Of a stretch of DNA of 64,000 nt, positions 1 through 5,973 are shown piece after piece (positions within the stretch are counted from its first letter, which is position 1; every line of letters begins with the position of its first letter). The DNA comes from Streptomyces chattanoogensis (GTDB lineage Bacteria; Actinomycetota; Actinomycetes; Streptomycetales; Streptomycetaceae), in assembly GCF_001294335.1 (NCBI RefSeq), contig NZ_LGKG01000142.1, positions 1 through 64,000 on the forward strand, in the 5' to 3' direction. The notes beneath the pieces were generated by a model. It was not told the origin of the DNA. It saw only the letters and a program-made list of their open reading frames with translations, and ran no database searches. The translations under genes were made by a program, and so were the position numbers.

Positions 1-237
1 CATGGCGTATTCGATGGTGGCCGCCTCCGAACTGGCGGCCATGCCTTCCTGGTAGACGGGCACGGCATTGCCGGCCGTGCGCAGTTCGAAGAGCTCACCC
101 GGTCCCGCCCCCGTGATCAGGGACGGTACGACCCGGGAGTCGGAGCAGGTGATGAACAGGGCGAGCGGGGACTGGCCGGCGGCGAACCGGCCGTAGGCCT
201 CCCGGTCCTCGCTCCATACGGAGGTCTCCTCCTGGTA
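1..237 (-). CDS. beta-carbonic anhydrase, N-terminal part (runs off left edge)
   Basis: The readable frame contains the beta-class carbonic anhydrase zinc-site segment, with the Cys and Asp-Ser-Arg of a TCSDSR motif followed by an ELRTAGN segment and an EAATIEYA segment. The family interconverts CO2 and bicarbonate in the cytoplasm with a Cys2-His zinc site; the later His and Cys ligands lie beyond the left edge. The start is unresolved. A strong AGGAGGAG-like site lies near 225-233, but the nearest ATGs downstream and upstream of it are out of frame, and no GTG or TTG occurs in frame close by. Either an unusual start, a frameshift, or a longer N-terminus is involved. The family call is firm and the 5' end is not. 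Confidence 0.7.
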
Positions 238-305
238 AGTGGTGCCATGTGCGGGATGGCGGGAACGTGCGAGGCGCGAAGGGTGGGGCAGGCCACCCGC
301 GCCGC

Positions 306-734
306 TCAGCAGCGGAACACGCAGTGCAGCAGGGGGAGTTGGAGCGGTCTCGAGGCGGCCGCGTCGGATCTGGGGACCGAGGGGGGAGCGGAGGCCGGCG
401 CGCTGCCGCTCCGCTCGGCGGGCAGCGGCCGGCCGACGGACCGGGGCGCGCCGAGCGCGGTCCGCGCGGCCTGGCGCGGCTGCCCGCGCTTGCCCTCGCG
501 CTTCTCGCTGCTCTTGCTGTGGTCCTCTTCGTCGGCGTCGGCGGCCGGGGCGACGGTCGGCGGACCGCCCGCGGTCTTGAGGGCGGCGGACTTCAGGGCG
601 GCGGCCGGAAGCGCATCGGCCGCCATCGCCGTACCACCGAGCACAAGCGCCAGCAGCAGGGCGATCACGGTCAGCGGGATGCGGCACAGGCGCGCGACCG
701 GTATGCCCGGCGCGCCGTGGCTCTTCCGCATCAT
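306..734 (-). CDS. possible small secreted protein
   Basis: This 142-residue ORF opens with a convincing signal peptide: a basic N-terminus, a hydrophobic stretch from about residue 20 to 37, then Ala-Met-Ala-Ala. It continues as a low-complexity Ala/Pro/Ser/Arg-rich tail with an acidic patch around residues 66-70. A G-rich ribosome site precedes the ATG. It resembles no family I know. It lies just upstream of the carbonic anhydrase frame on the same strand but in a different frame. The tail has poor coding character, so the ORF may be spurious or may end earlier than annotated. Confidence 0.3.
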   Translation of the reverse strand: MMRKSHGAPGIPVARLCRIPLTVIALLLALVLGGTAMAADALPAAALKSAALKTAGGPPTVAPAADADEEDHSKSSEKREGKRGQPRQAARTALGAPRSVGRPLPAERSGSAPASAPPSVPRSDAAASRPLQLPLLHCVFRC

Positions 735-955
735 CGCCCCCCGACGTGACCTGCTACGGGACGGCCGGCCCGGTCGTGCCTCACGGGGCCCGGCGCGTCG
801 CGGTGGATCTCCCGGATAAGGGGATCATCCACAAAACCAAGGTGAACCATTGACAAGACTAAAGATGCACCAACAGTGAAGCATCCAAGTTTCCGGCGTG
901 ATAACGGAAAATGACGCCAAGTTGGGGGACATCTGGCTGGAAGTGTGGTCGTGAA

Positions 956-2284
956 TCAACCGTCATGGGGCGCACCCTTGCCGCGTGCAACGGCGCTCGG
1001 GGTCGCGTCCGCCGGCGCGTCCGTGATCGCGTGCGCCGGTACGGCCGTGGTGCGCGCCGGCCGGGACGTCAGGGCGAGTACGGGCACGATCGCCAGCGCG
1101 AGGACGCCGCCCGCGAGCGCCAGCACCGGGTACCCGCCGAGCATCACGACGAGGCCCGACGACATCCCTCCGACGGCACCGGACATCGCGATGCCGACGT
1201 CCACCAGCCCCTGCATCGAGGCGCGGCGGTCGGGCGGCAGTGCGTCGGTGACCATGGCCGTGCCGCTGACCAGGCCGAAGTTCCAGCCGAGACCCAGCAG
1301 GACCAGCGCCGCGGCGAGGACGGGCACCGAGTGCGGCGGCGCGAGGGAGGCAAGGGCCCCGGCGGCGAGCAGGATCAGCGCGGACGCGGCGGCGACCCAC
1401 TGCCGGCCGACCCGGTCGACGAGCAGGCCGGTGAGCGGGGAGGGCAGGTACATCCCTGCGACGTGCAGGGCGATGACCAGCCCGGCCGCCTGCGTGGAGT
1501 GCCCGTGCGCGCTCATGTGCACCGGCGTCATCGTCATGATCGCGATCATGACGAGCTGGGTGAGGACCATCACCGCGGTGCCGGTGAGCAGACCGCGGCG
1601 GTCCGGCCGCCCGGCCGTCTTTGCCGTGCCGTCCTCGGCGTCCGGTGCCGGAGTGTCCTCCGCCAGGGTGCGGGCCAGCCGCAGCGGATCGGGGCGCAGC
1701 AGACAGGCCAGTACGATCGCGGCCGCCCCGAAGGCGACGGCGGCCAGCAGAAACGGCCCGGCGAGGCGGGGTATCCCCCACCCGTGCGCCACTTCTCCGG
1801 TGACGGTCACCAGGTTGGGGCCGACGACCGCGCCGAGCGTGGTGGCGAAGAGCACCGTGCTCACGGCGCGGCCGCGGCGCGCGGGTGAGGCCAGATCCGC
1901 TCCCGCGTAGCGCGCCATCAGATTGGTCGCCGTCCCGGCTCCGTAGACGAGCAGGGCCAGGAACAGCAGCGGAACGTTGCCGAGGGCGGCCGCCGTGACG
2001 ACGCCGAGGCTGCCGAGCGCCCCGACGCCGTATCCGAGCGCGAGTCCGGGCCGTCGGCCCCAGCGCTGGCAGATACGGCCTATGGCGACGGCACCGAGGG
2101 CGGCCCCCGCGGTGAACAGGGCGCTGGGCACACCGGCCAGACCGGTCGAGCCGAGCATCTCCTCGGCGAGCAGTGCACCGACGGTGATCCCGGCTGCCAG
2201 GCCCGCGCCGCTGAGGACCTGGGAGAACACCAGCACGGTCAGGATCCGCCGCTGCGCCTGGTCACGCCGCCCGGGGGCCGTCAT
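956..2284 (-). CDS. MFS transporter, probable exporter of the peptide locus
   Basis: This is a 442-residue major facilitator superfamily protein with about 12 hydrophobic segments in two halves separated by a charged loop at about residues 205-235. The loop between helices 2 and 3 carries the family Gly-Arg-x-x-x-Arg signature (RWGRRPG). The chosen ATG overlaps the stop of the preceding gene by 4 nt (ATGA), which indicates translational coupling. As the last gene of a four-gene operon starting with a small repeat-bearing peptide, its likely job is export of the mature product, or self-protection. The substrate cannot be read from the sequence. A drug or sugar MFS transporter unrelated to the peptide remains possible. 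Confidence 0.8.
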   Translation of the reverse strand: MTAPGRRDQAQRRILTVLVFSQVLSGAGLAAGITVGALLAEEMLGSTGLAGVPSALFTAGAALGAVAIGRICQRWGRRPGLALGYGVGALGSLGVVTAAALGNVPLLFLALLVYGAGTATNLMARYAGADLASPARRGRAVSTVLFATTLGAVVGPNLVTVTGEVAHGWGIPRLAGPFLLAAVAFGAAAIVLACLLRPDPLRLARTLAEDTPAPDAEDGTAKTAGRPDRRGLLTGTAVMVLTQLVMIAIMTMTPVHMSAHGHSTQAAGLVIALHVAGMYLPSPLTGLLVDRVGRQWVAAASALILLAAGALASLAPPHSVPVLAAALVLLGLGWNFGLVSGTAMVTDALPPDRRASMQGLVDVGIAMSGAVGGMSSGLVVMLGGYPVLALAGGVLALAIVPVLALTSRPARTTAVPAHAITDAPADATPSAVARGKGAPHDG

Positions 2285-2790
2285 ACCGGCATCGGTTCGA
2301 GTGCCGCGATATCGGTGAGCGACAGGCCCATCTGCGCATGCAGAAAGCGGACGATCGTCCAGTGCGGCAGCGCCCCCTCGTCGAACGGGCCGAACTCCTG
2401 GCAGTACAGCGGGATCCAGCGCAGCGCCTCTTCGAGCGCCTGCTCCCGGCCCGGTTCCTGCTGGTAGTTCTCGTAGGCGATGCTGCGGTGCTCGATGAAG
2501 AACCCGCCCGGCAGCCGTTCCTCGCACAGCGTGCGGTATTCGCGGGTCTGCAGGATGAGGTAGTGCCAGATCTCGTCGATGTCCTGCTCGACGGGCAGGA
2601 AGAGGCCGCTGAGCCGGTCGCGGTGCCGGGAGACGAGGTAGAGATAGCGCAGGCACTCGACGACCTGGCGCTCCACGAACTCCCTTGGTGCATCGGTCTT
2701 TCCGGCGAAATGCTCCACCACCTCGGAGTGCAGCGCTTCGCCGAGCAGCGCCGTGAGGTCGTCGGCGGATATCCGCGCCTGACTGGTCAT
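2281..2790 (-). CDS. GRDP-like protein of the peptide locus
   Basis: This 169-residue soluble protein has a central Asp-Glu-Ile-Trp-His segment followed by a Tyr and a Cys. I recognise it as resembling the glycine-rich domain-containing protein (GRDP-like) family, whose hallmark is a D-x-x-W-H motif with a downstream Tyr. The biochemical role of that family is unknown. The protein is acidic and helical, with no signal peptide or membrane segment. A second conserved-looking block (GGFFIEHRSIAYENY) follows the DEIWH segment. It sits between the adenylate-forming enzyme (92 nt upstream) and the exporter (4-nt overlap), so it is probably a maturation enzyme, an adaptor or a peptide-binding partner. 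The family call is tentative. Confidence 0.6.
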   Translation of the reverse strand: MTSQARISADDLTALLGEALHSEVVEHFAGKTDAPREFVERQVVECLRYLYLVSRHRDRLSGLFLPVEQDIDEIWHYLILQTREYRTLCEERLPGGFFIEHRSIAYENYQQEPGREQALEEALRWIPLYCQEFGPFDEGALPHWTIVRFLHAQMGLSLTDIAALEPMPV

Positions 2791-2882
2791 GCTTCTCCTG
2801 TCGGGTGAAGGGTCTCGGTCCGCGTGATTCAGGGGTGGTTCGGGGGAGGTTCAGGGGTGGTTCGGCGGTAATTCGGCTTCAT

Positions 2883-4121
2883 TCAGGCATCATTGGCAAG
2901 CCAGGCGTACTTCCCCGACTTCCCGATCGGGATATGCGCACGATGCTCCAGCCGGCAGCGCCGCCCGGTCAGTTCCCGCACCCCGTCCTCCAGCGCCGCG
3001 GCCTCGGTCGCATCGACGGGCGCACCGTTGAACGTCGTATAGGCCAGCCGGGCCTCGGCGGCGCCCGTCAGCTGCAGCTGGTGCACAAAGACCTGTGCGG
3101 ACGCTTCGCCGAGGCACCGGTCGAGGTCGCCCTGGGCGACGGGGCCGTGCGGTGTGGCGAGCAACTCCTTTTCGCGGCCGCAGAATTGAGAGATCTTGGC
3201 GGGGTCGGGCGTGCCGTCCAGCGTGCGGACGCAGTCTCCCGAGCGGTAGCGGATCAGCGGCATGTACGGATTGCGCACGCTGGACACGATGAGCTGGTAG
3301 ATCGTGCTTCCCGGGGCGACCGGGACGAGTTCCACGCTCATCTTGTCCAGATGCGGACGGTACCGGCCGCGGCGGTCACTGAAGAAGAGATAGCCGAGCT
3401 CGGTGCTGCCGAACAGGTCGATGATCGGGCACGCGAAATGCTGCTCCAGGAAACGCCGTACGTTCACCGGGGTGTATTCGTAGGCGTGGATGATGCTGGC
3501 GGGCGGCGGGAATGCGTCCCACAGCCCCCACTCGCTCACCTTCCGCAGCAGATGTGCCAGGTGATAGCTGGAACAGTCGAGGTGGTACCAGCCGCGCGGG
3601 TGTTCCTGCGCCGCCGTCCGCATTTCCGCGAGCATCCGCTCCACTTCACTGCGCTCCCAGAGCGCCGGGTCGAGCCGCAGATTGAGATAGCAGGTACGCG
3701 CATCGAGCCACCGGTCGCCCAGGCCCGGCACGGGATCCGGGTCCGCGCCGCGCTTCTTGGCATTCACCCGGGCTACGTGTTCCGTCGCCAGCACGGTGGT
3801 CAGCGAAACGCGCCGGCAGCCCGCCTCCCAGGTTTCGCCGATATCGGGGTGCGCGCGCCACAGCTGGTAGTAGGAGTTCAGGAGGAAGTACGGGGGCCGG
3901 ATGATCTGCATACGGGCGTGATGGGTGCCCGTGGACAGGACGAACTCGGCCTCGCCGGACTCCAGGGCGGCGGCCAGCCGTGGCGTCATCCAGTTGTCGG
4001 GAAATCCCCGGGCGATCTCCGGCTTGTCGAGGATGGGGAAGTGTCCGCGCTCCAGCGATTCGCGGTAGATCGGAATGTCGCGGATCTGCTCGATGACCTC
4101 GGCGGTCGGCTGACCATCCAT
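2883..4121 (-). CDS. ANL-superfamily adenylate-forming enzyme, PaaK/LuxE-like
   Basis: This 412-residue protein has the core motifs of the phenylacetate-CoA-ligase-like branch of adenylate-forming enzymes. There is a degenerate Ser/Thr/Gly phosphate loop (STGTHHAR), an adenine-side motif LFGSTELGY, a YRSGD motif binding the ribose hydroxyls, and a C-terminal GKSGK with the usual catalytic lysine. Such enzymes activate a carboxylate as acyl-AMP and pass it to CoA, a protein or an amine. The ATG is preceded by GAGGA. It is separated from the precursor peptide gene by 145 nt containing two hairpins and is followed by the GRDP-like gene. I infer that it activates either a small acid or a peptide carboxylate during maturation. 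It is not a standard CoA ligase, because the phosphate loop is altered. Confidence 0.75.
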   Translation of the reverse strand: MDGQPTAEVIEQIRDIPIYRESLERGHFPILDKPEIARGFPDNWMTPRLAAALESGEAEFVLSTGTHHARMQIIRPPYFLLNSYYQLWRAHPDIGETWEAGCRRVSLTTVLATEHVARVNAKKRGADPDPVPGLGDRWLDARTCYLNLRLDPALWERSEVERMLAEMRTAAQEHPRGWYHLDCSSYHLAHLLRKVSEWGLWDAFPPPASIIHAYEYTPVNVRRFLEQHFACPIIDLFGSTELGYLFFSDRRGRYRPHLDKMSVELVPVAPGSTIYQLIVSSVRNPYMPLIRYRSGDCVRTLDGTPDPAKISQFCGREKELLATPHGPVAQGDLDRCLGEASAQVFVHQLQLTGAAEARLAYTTFNGAPVDATEAAALEDGVRELTGRRCRLEHRAHIPIGKSGKYAWLANDA

Positions 4122-4176
4122 GGAATTCCTCGGGTGTCTTCGGGAGCGGTGCCCGCAGGGCGTAGGGGGCGCTGCG

Positions 4177-4253
4177 CCCGGAAGCGGTCCGACGGCGGAA
4201 GACCCACCTACCGGACCGCTCCCGGGCGTACACCGGCCGGCTGTCCGGCCGGT
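4177..4253 (-). terminator. tandem hairpins between precursor and enzyme genes
   Basis: Two inverted repeats follow the precursor stop. The first is ACCGGCCGG-CTGT-CCGGCCGGT (4232-4253, perfect 9-nt arms), starting 13 nt past the stop. The second has 15-nt arms with one mismatch (4177-4191 and 4212-4226). Neither has a U-tract. They could act as a partial terminator and RNA stabiliser, giving more precursor than enzyme transcript. Confidence 0.55.
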
Positions 4254-4266
4254 CAGCGGGTGACCG

Positions 4267-4422
4267 TCAGGAGATACAGCCGGTCTTCCCGGCCACGCTG
4301 ATGCAGCCGGACTTGGGGGCGGCGCTGATGCAGCCGTCCTTCGCCGCCTGCTGCGCCGAGTTGGCGGCCAGCCAGCCCTTCCAGACGTCGTCCTGGGCCA
4401 TCTTCTTGATGAGCTGCTCCAT
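4267..4422 (-). CDS. RiPP-type precursor peptide with three G-C-I-S repeats
   Basis: This 51-residue peptide starts at an ATG with a strong GGGAGGT site 7 nt upstream. Residues 1-27 form an amphipathic, Nif11-like leader (hydrophobic and Lys early, Asp-Asp at 11-12, Trp at 14 and 17). Residues 28-51 are two full and one truncated copy of a nonapeptide: KDGCISAAP, KSGCISVAG and KTGCIS. The third copy ends exactly at the stop codon. The only cysteines (31, 40, 49) and serines after residue 22 fall in these units apart from Ser38, so they are obvious modification sites. A longer upstream in-frame ATG at 4590 exists but lacks the ribosome site. No known precursor family is recognised. The gene heads an operon with the adenylate-forming enzyme, GRDP-like protein and exporter. 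Confidence 0.8.
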   Translation of the reverse strand: MEQLIKKMAQDDVWKGWLAANSAQQAAKDGCISAAPKSGCISVAGKTGCIS

Positions 4423-4484
4423 GTGGGACCTCCCAAAAGGTGTGGGGAGTGCGGCGATGACCTGCACTGATGCCGCACCCCCCG

Positions 4485-4514
4485 AACGTAAAAGGATGCC
4501 CAAGTCCATGTCAA
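4485..4514 (-). promoter_or_regulatory. candidate promoter of the precursor peptide gene
   Basis: On the minus strand a perfect TTGACA (4509-4514) is followed after 18 nt by TACGTT (4485-4490). This would place the transcript start about 55 nt before the peptide ATG. The -35 match is exact and the -10 match is weak. Confidence 0.45.
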
Positions 4515-4551
4515 TGAAAGGCAATGTCGCCGAGACCCGGATCACGTTCCG

Positions 4552-4569
4552 CGCGCCAAAATTGGCGCG
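4552..4569. promoter_or_regulatory. palindromic operator candidate upstream of the peptide operon
   Basis: CGCGCCAAAATTGGCGCG consists of two perfect 8-nt arms around AA. It lies about 40 nt upstream of the candidate -35 element, outside any gene. An activator or repressor dimer site is plausible; the regulator is not identified. Confidence 0.45.
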
Positions 4570-4598
4570 ATCCCGACGAGCGGAGCGCACGCGGGAAC

Positions 4599-4644
4599 CA
4601 CCTGATGAAAGGTCAGGTGACTGACCGTCCGGCCTTGCGGTCAG
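4599..4644. terminator. paired hairpins downstream of the DDAH gene
   Basis: CACCTGA...TCAGGTG (4599-4619) and CTGACCG...CGGTCAG (4621-4644) are adjacent inverted repeats with 7-nt arms. The second overlaps the DDAH stop codon. They probably end that transcript and separate it from the peptide operon. Confidence 0.4.
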
Positions 4645-5435
4645 GCGGCGAGCCCCCGCAGCCGTACCGACAGGCAGGTCACACAGCCCTCCAGCTTCTC
4701 GAATTCACCGATGTCCACCAGGACCGGCCGGTAGCCGAGGCCGGCGAAGAGCTCCGCGGTCCTGGGCGCGGAGGCGGCCATCAGGAGGGCGTCGCCGCCC
4801 AGGAGGACGACATGGGCGCCGGCCTCCTCGGGGACGGGACGGAAGGCAGGGAAGAAGGCGGGGTCCTCGACCAGCGGCGGGTAGCCGATGACGGTGCCGT
4901 CGGGGAGGGCGGTGACCGCGGACTTCAGATGCAGTACCCGGCTGACCGGCACGGCGGTGACGCGGGCGCCCAACGGCTCGAAGGCGTCGCGGAGTTGGCG
5001 TACCCCTTCGGCGTTGGTGCGGCCGCCGCGGCCGACGTACACGGTGTCGCCGATCTTGAGGATGTCACCGCCGTCGAGCGTGCCGGGCGCCCTGATCGCG
5101 TCGACCGAGCAGCCGAGCGCCTCGGCCGCCCGGCGGGCGGCGAGCGTCTCGGGCCTGCGGGACTCCGCGCCGGGGCGGGCGATCAGTGCGACATTGCGGA
5201 AGACGACCATGGTGTCCTCGATGAACACCGCGTCGGGGCAGTCGTCGGCGGGCGGGACCTCGGTGATGCGCCAGCCGTGGTCCCGGAGCGTGTCGACATA
5301 GCGCTCCCACTGGCGCAGGGCCAGCGCGGGGTCCACCGGGCGGCGGTCGAGGTGGGTGACCAGGCCCTCGGCGATGCGGGGGCCGGGGCGGCGGACGAGG
5401 GCCCGCGGACCGGTCAGGGACTCGGGTACGGACAT
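4641..5435 (-). CDS. dimethylarginine dimethylaminohydrolase family protein
   Basis: This 264-residue protein of the guanidino-group-modifying (amidinotransferase/DDAH) fold hydrolyses N-omega-methylated arginines to citrulline and methylamines. An early Glu-Asp pair (FIEDTMVVF, about residues 73-80), the DGGDILK segment (121-127), His169 in LHLKSAVTAL and a C-terminal CVTCLS with probable nucleophile Cys254 fit the family triad. The start after the upstream GntR gene leaves only a 4-nt gap, so the two are one operon. Citrullinase or arginine-deiminase-like activity is the main alternative. The gene lies upstream of the peptide operon on the same strand but is separated from it by hairpins, so I do not include it in that locus. 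Confidence 0.85.
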   Translation of the reverse strand: MSVPESLTGPRALVRRPGPRIAEGLVTHLDRRPVDPALALRQWERYVDTLRDHGWRITEVPPADDCPDAVFIEDTMVVFRNVALIARPGAESRRPETLAARRAAEALGCSVDAIRAPGTLDGGDILKIGDTVYVGRGGRTNAEGVRQLRDAFEPLGARVTAVPVSRVLHLKSAVTALPDGTVIGYPPLVEDPAFFPAFRPVPEEAGAHVVLLGGDALLMAASAPRTAELFAGLGYRPVLVDIGEFEKLEGCVTCLSVRLRGLAA

Positions 5436-5439
5436 GGGC

Positions 5440-5829
5440 TCAGCCGTCCGTTCCGTACGCCGCACGCAGCGCGTCCTCGACGGCCTCGAGGGCGGCGCCG
5501 TGGTCCAGCCCGAGGCGCTTGGCGCGCCGGGCATAGGTCTCGGCGGCCGCGGCGACCTCCTTGTCCGCGGCCTCGCCGGCCGCCGCGATGAAGCTGCCGT
5601 GCCGGCCGCGGGTCTCGATCACACCGTCGGCCTCCAGGGCGCGGTACGCCTTGGCGACGGTGTTGGCGGCGAGCCCGAGGTCTTCGGCGAGGCCCCGGAC
5701 GGTGGGGAGTTTGAAGCCGACCGGCAGGCCGCCGCCCCTGGCCCGGTCGGCGATCTGGGCGCGTACCTGCTCGAAGGGCGCATCGGCCGCGTCCGGATCG
5801 ATGGTGATCGTAAGGGTCTGCGGGGACAC
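5440..5829 (-). CDS. GntR-family regulator, short YtrA-like
   Basis: This 129-residue protein has an N-terminal GntR winged helix (PFEQVRAQIADRARGG..., then LPTVRGLAEDLGLAANTVAKAYRALEADGVI, roughly residues 17-70) and only a short helical tail. It lacks the large FCD or UTRA ligand domain. That size and layout fit the YtrA subfamily, whose members usually regulate a membrane transporter or their own operon. It directly precedes the DDAH gene with a 4-nt gap, so it probably controls that operon. The operator was not identified. Confidence 0.85.
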   Translation of the reverse strand: MSPQTLTITIDPDAADAPFEQVRAQIADRARGGGLPVGFKLPTVRGLAEDLGLAANTVAKAYRALEADGVIETRGRHGSFIAAAGEAADKEVAAAAETYARRAKRLGLDHGAALEAVEDALRAAYGTDG

Positions 5830-5973
5830 GGTGGCGCTCCTGTTGCTGTTGTGGCGGGGAGGGGCGGGGCACCCATTGTGCGCCAGGAGCGGCCACCGTG
5901 CCGGAATCGGAGCGGTAGCCCGTTGGAGTGATTATCGGGAGAGCCGGTTACCTGCCCCTGGGTCTCCCGGGGC

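Noticed and set aside
2805..4301. A 498-codon open frame opposite the adenylate-forming enzyme
   Set aside because: It is the antisense shadow of a gene with clear ANL motifs and itself shows only Arg/Pro/Gly-rich composition.
4423..4590. Longer precursor peptide starting at 4590
   Set aside because: The frame is open upstream, but the extension would translate through the candidate promoter and the palindrome. The ATG at 4422 has the only strong ribosome site.
4641..5829. DDAH and GntR as members of the peptide locus
   Set aside because: They are on the same strand and adjacent, but two hairpins and a separate promoter region lie between them and the precursor. DDAH also has a plausible independent catabolic role. 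Co-occurrence in other genomes could change this.
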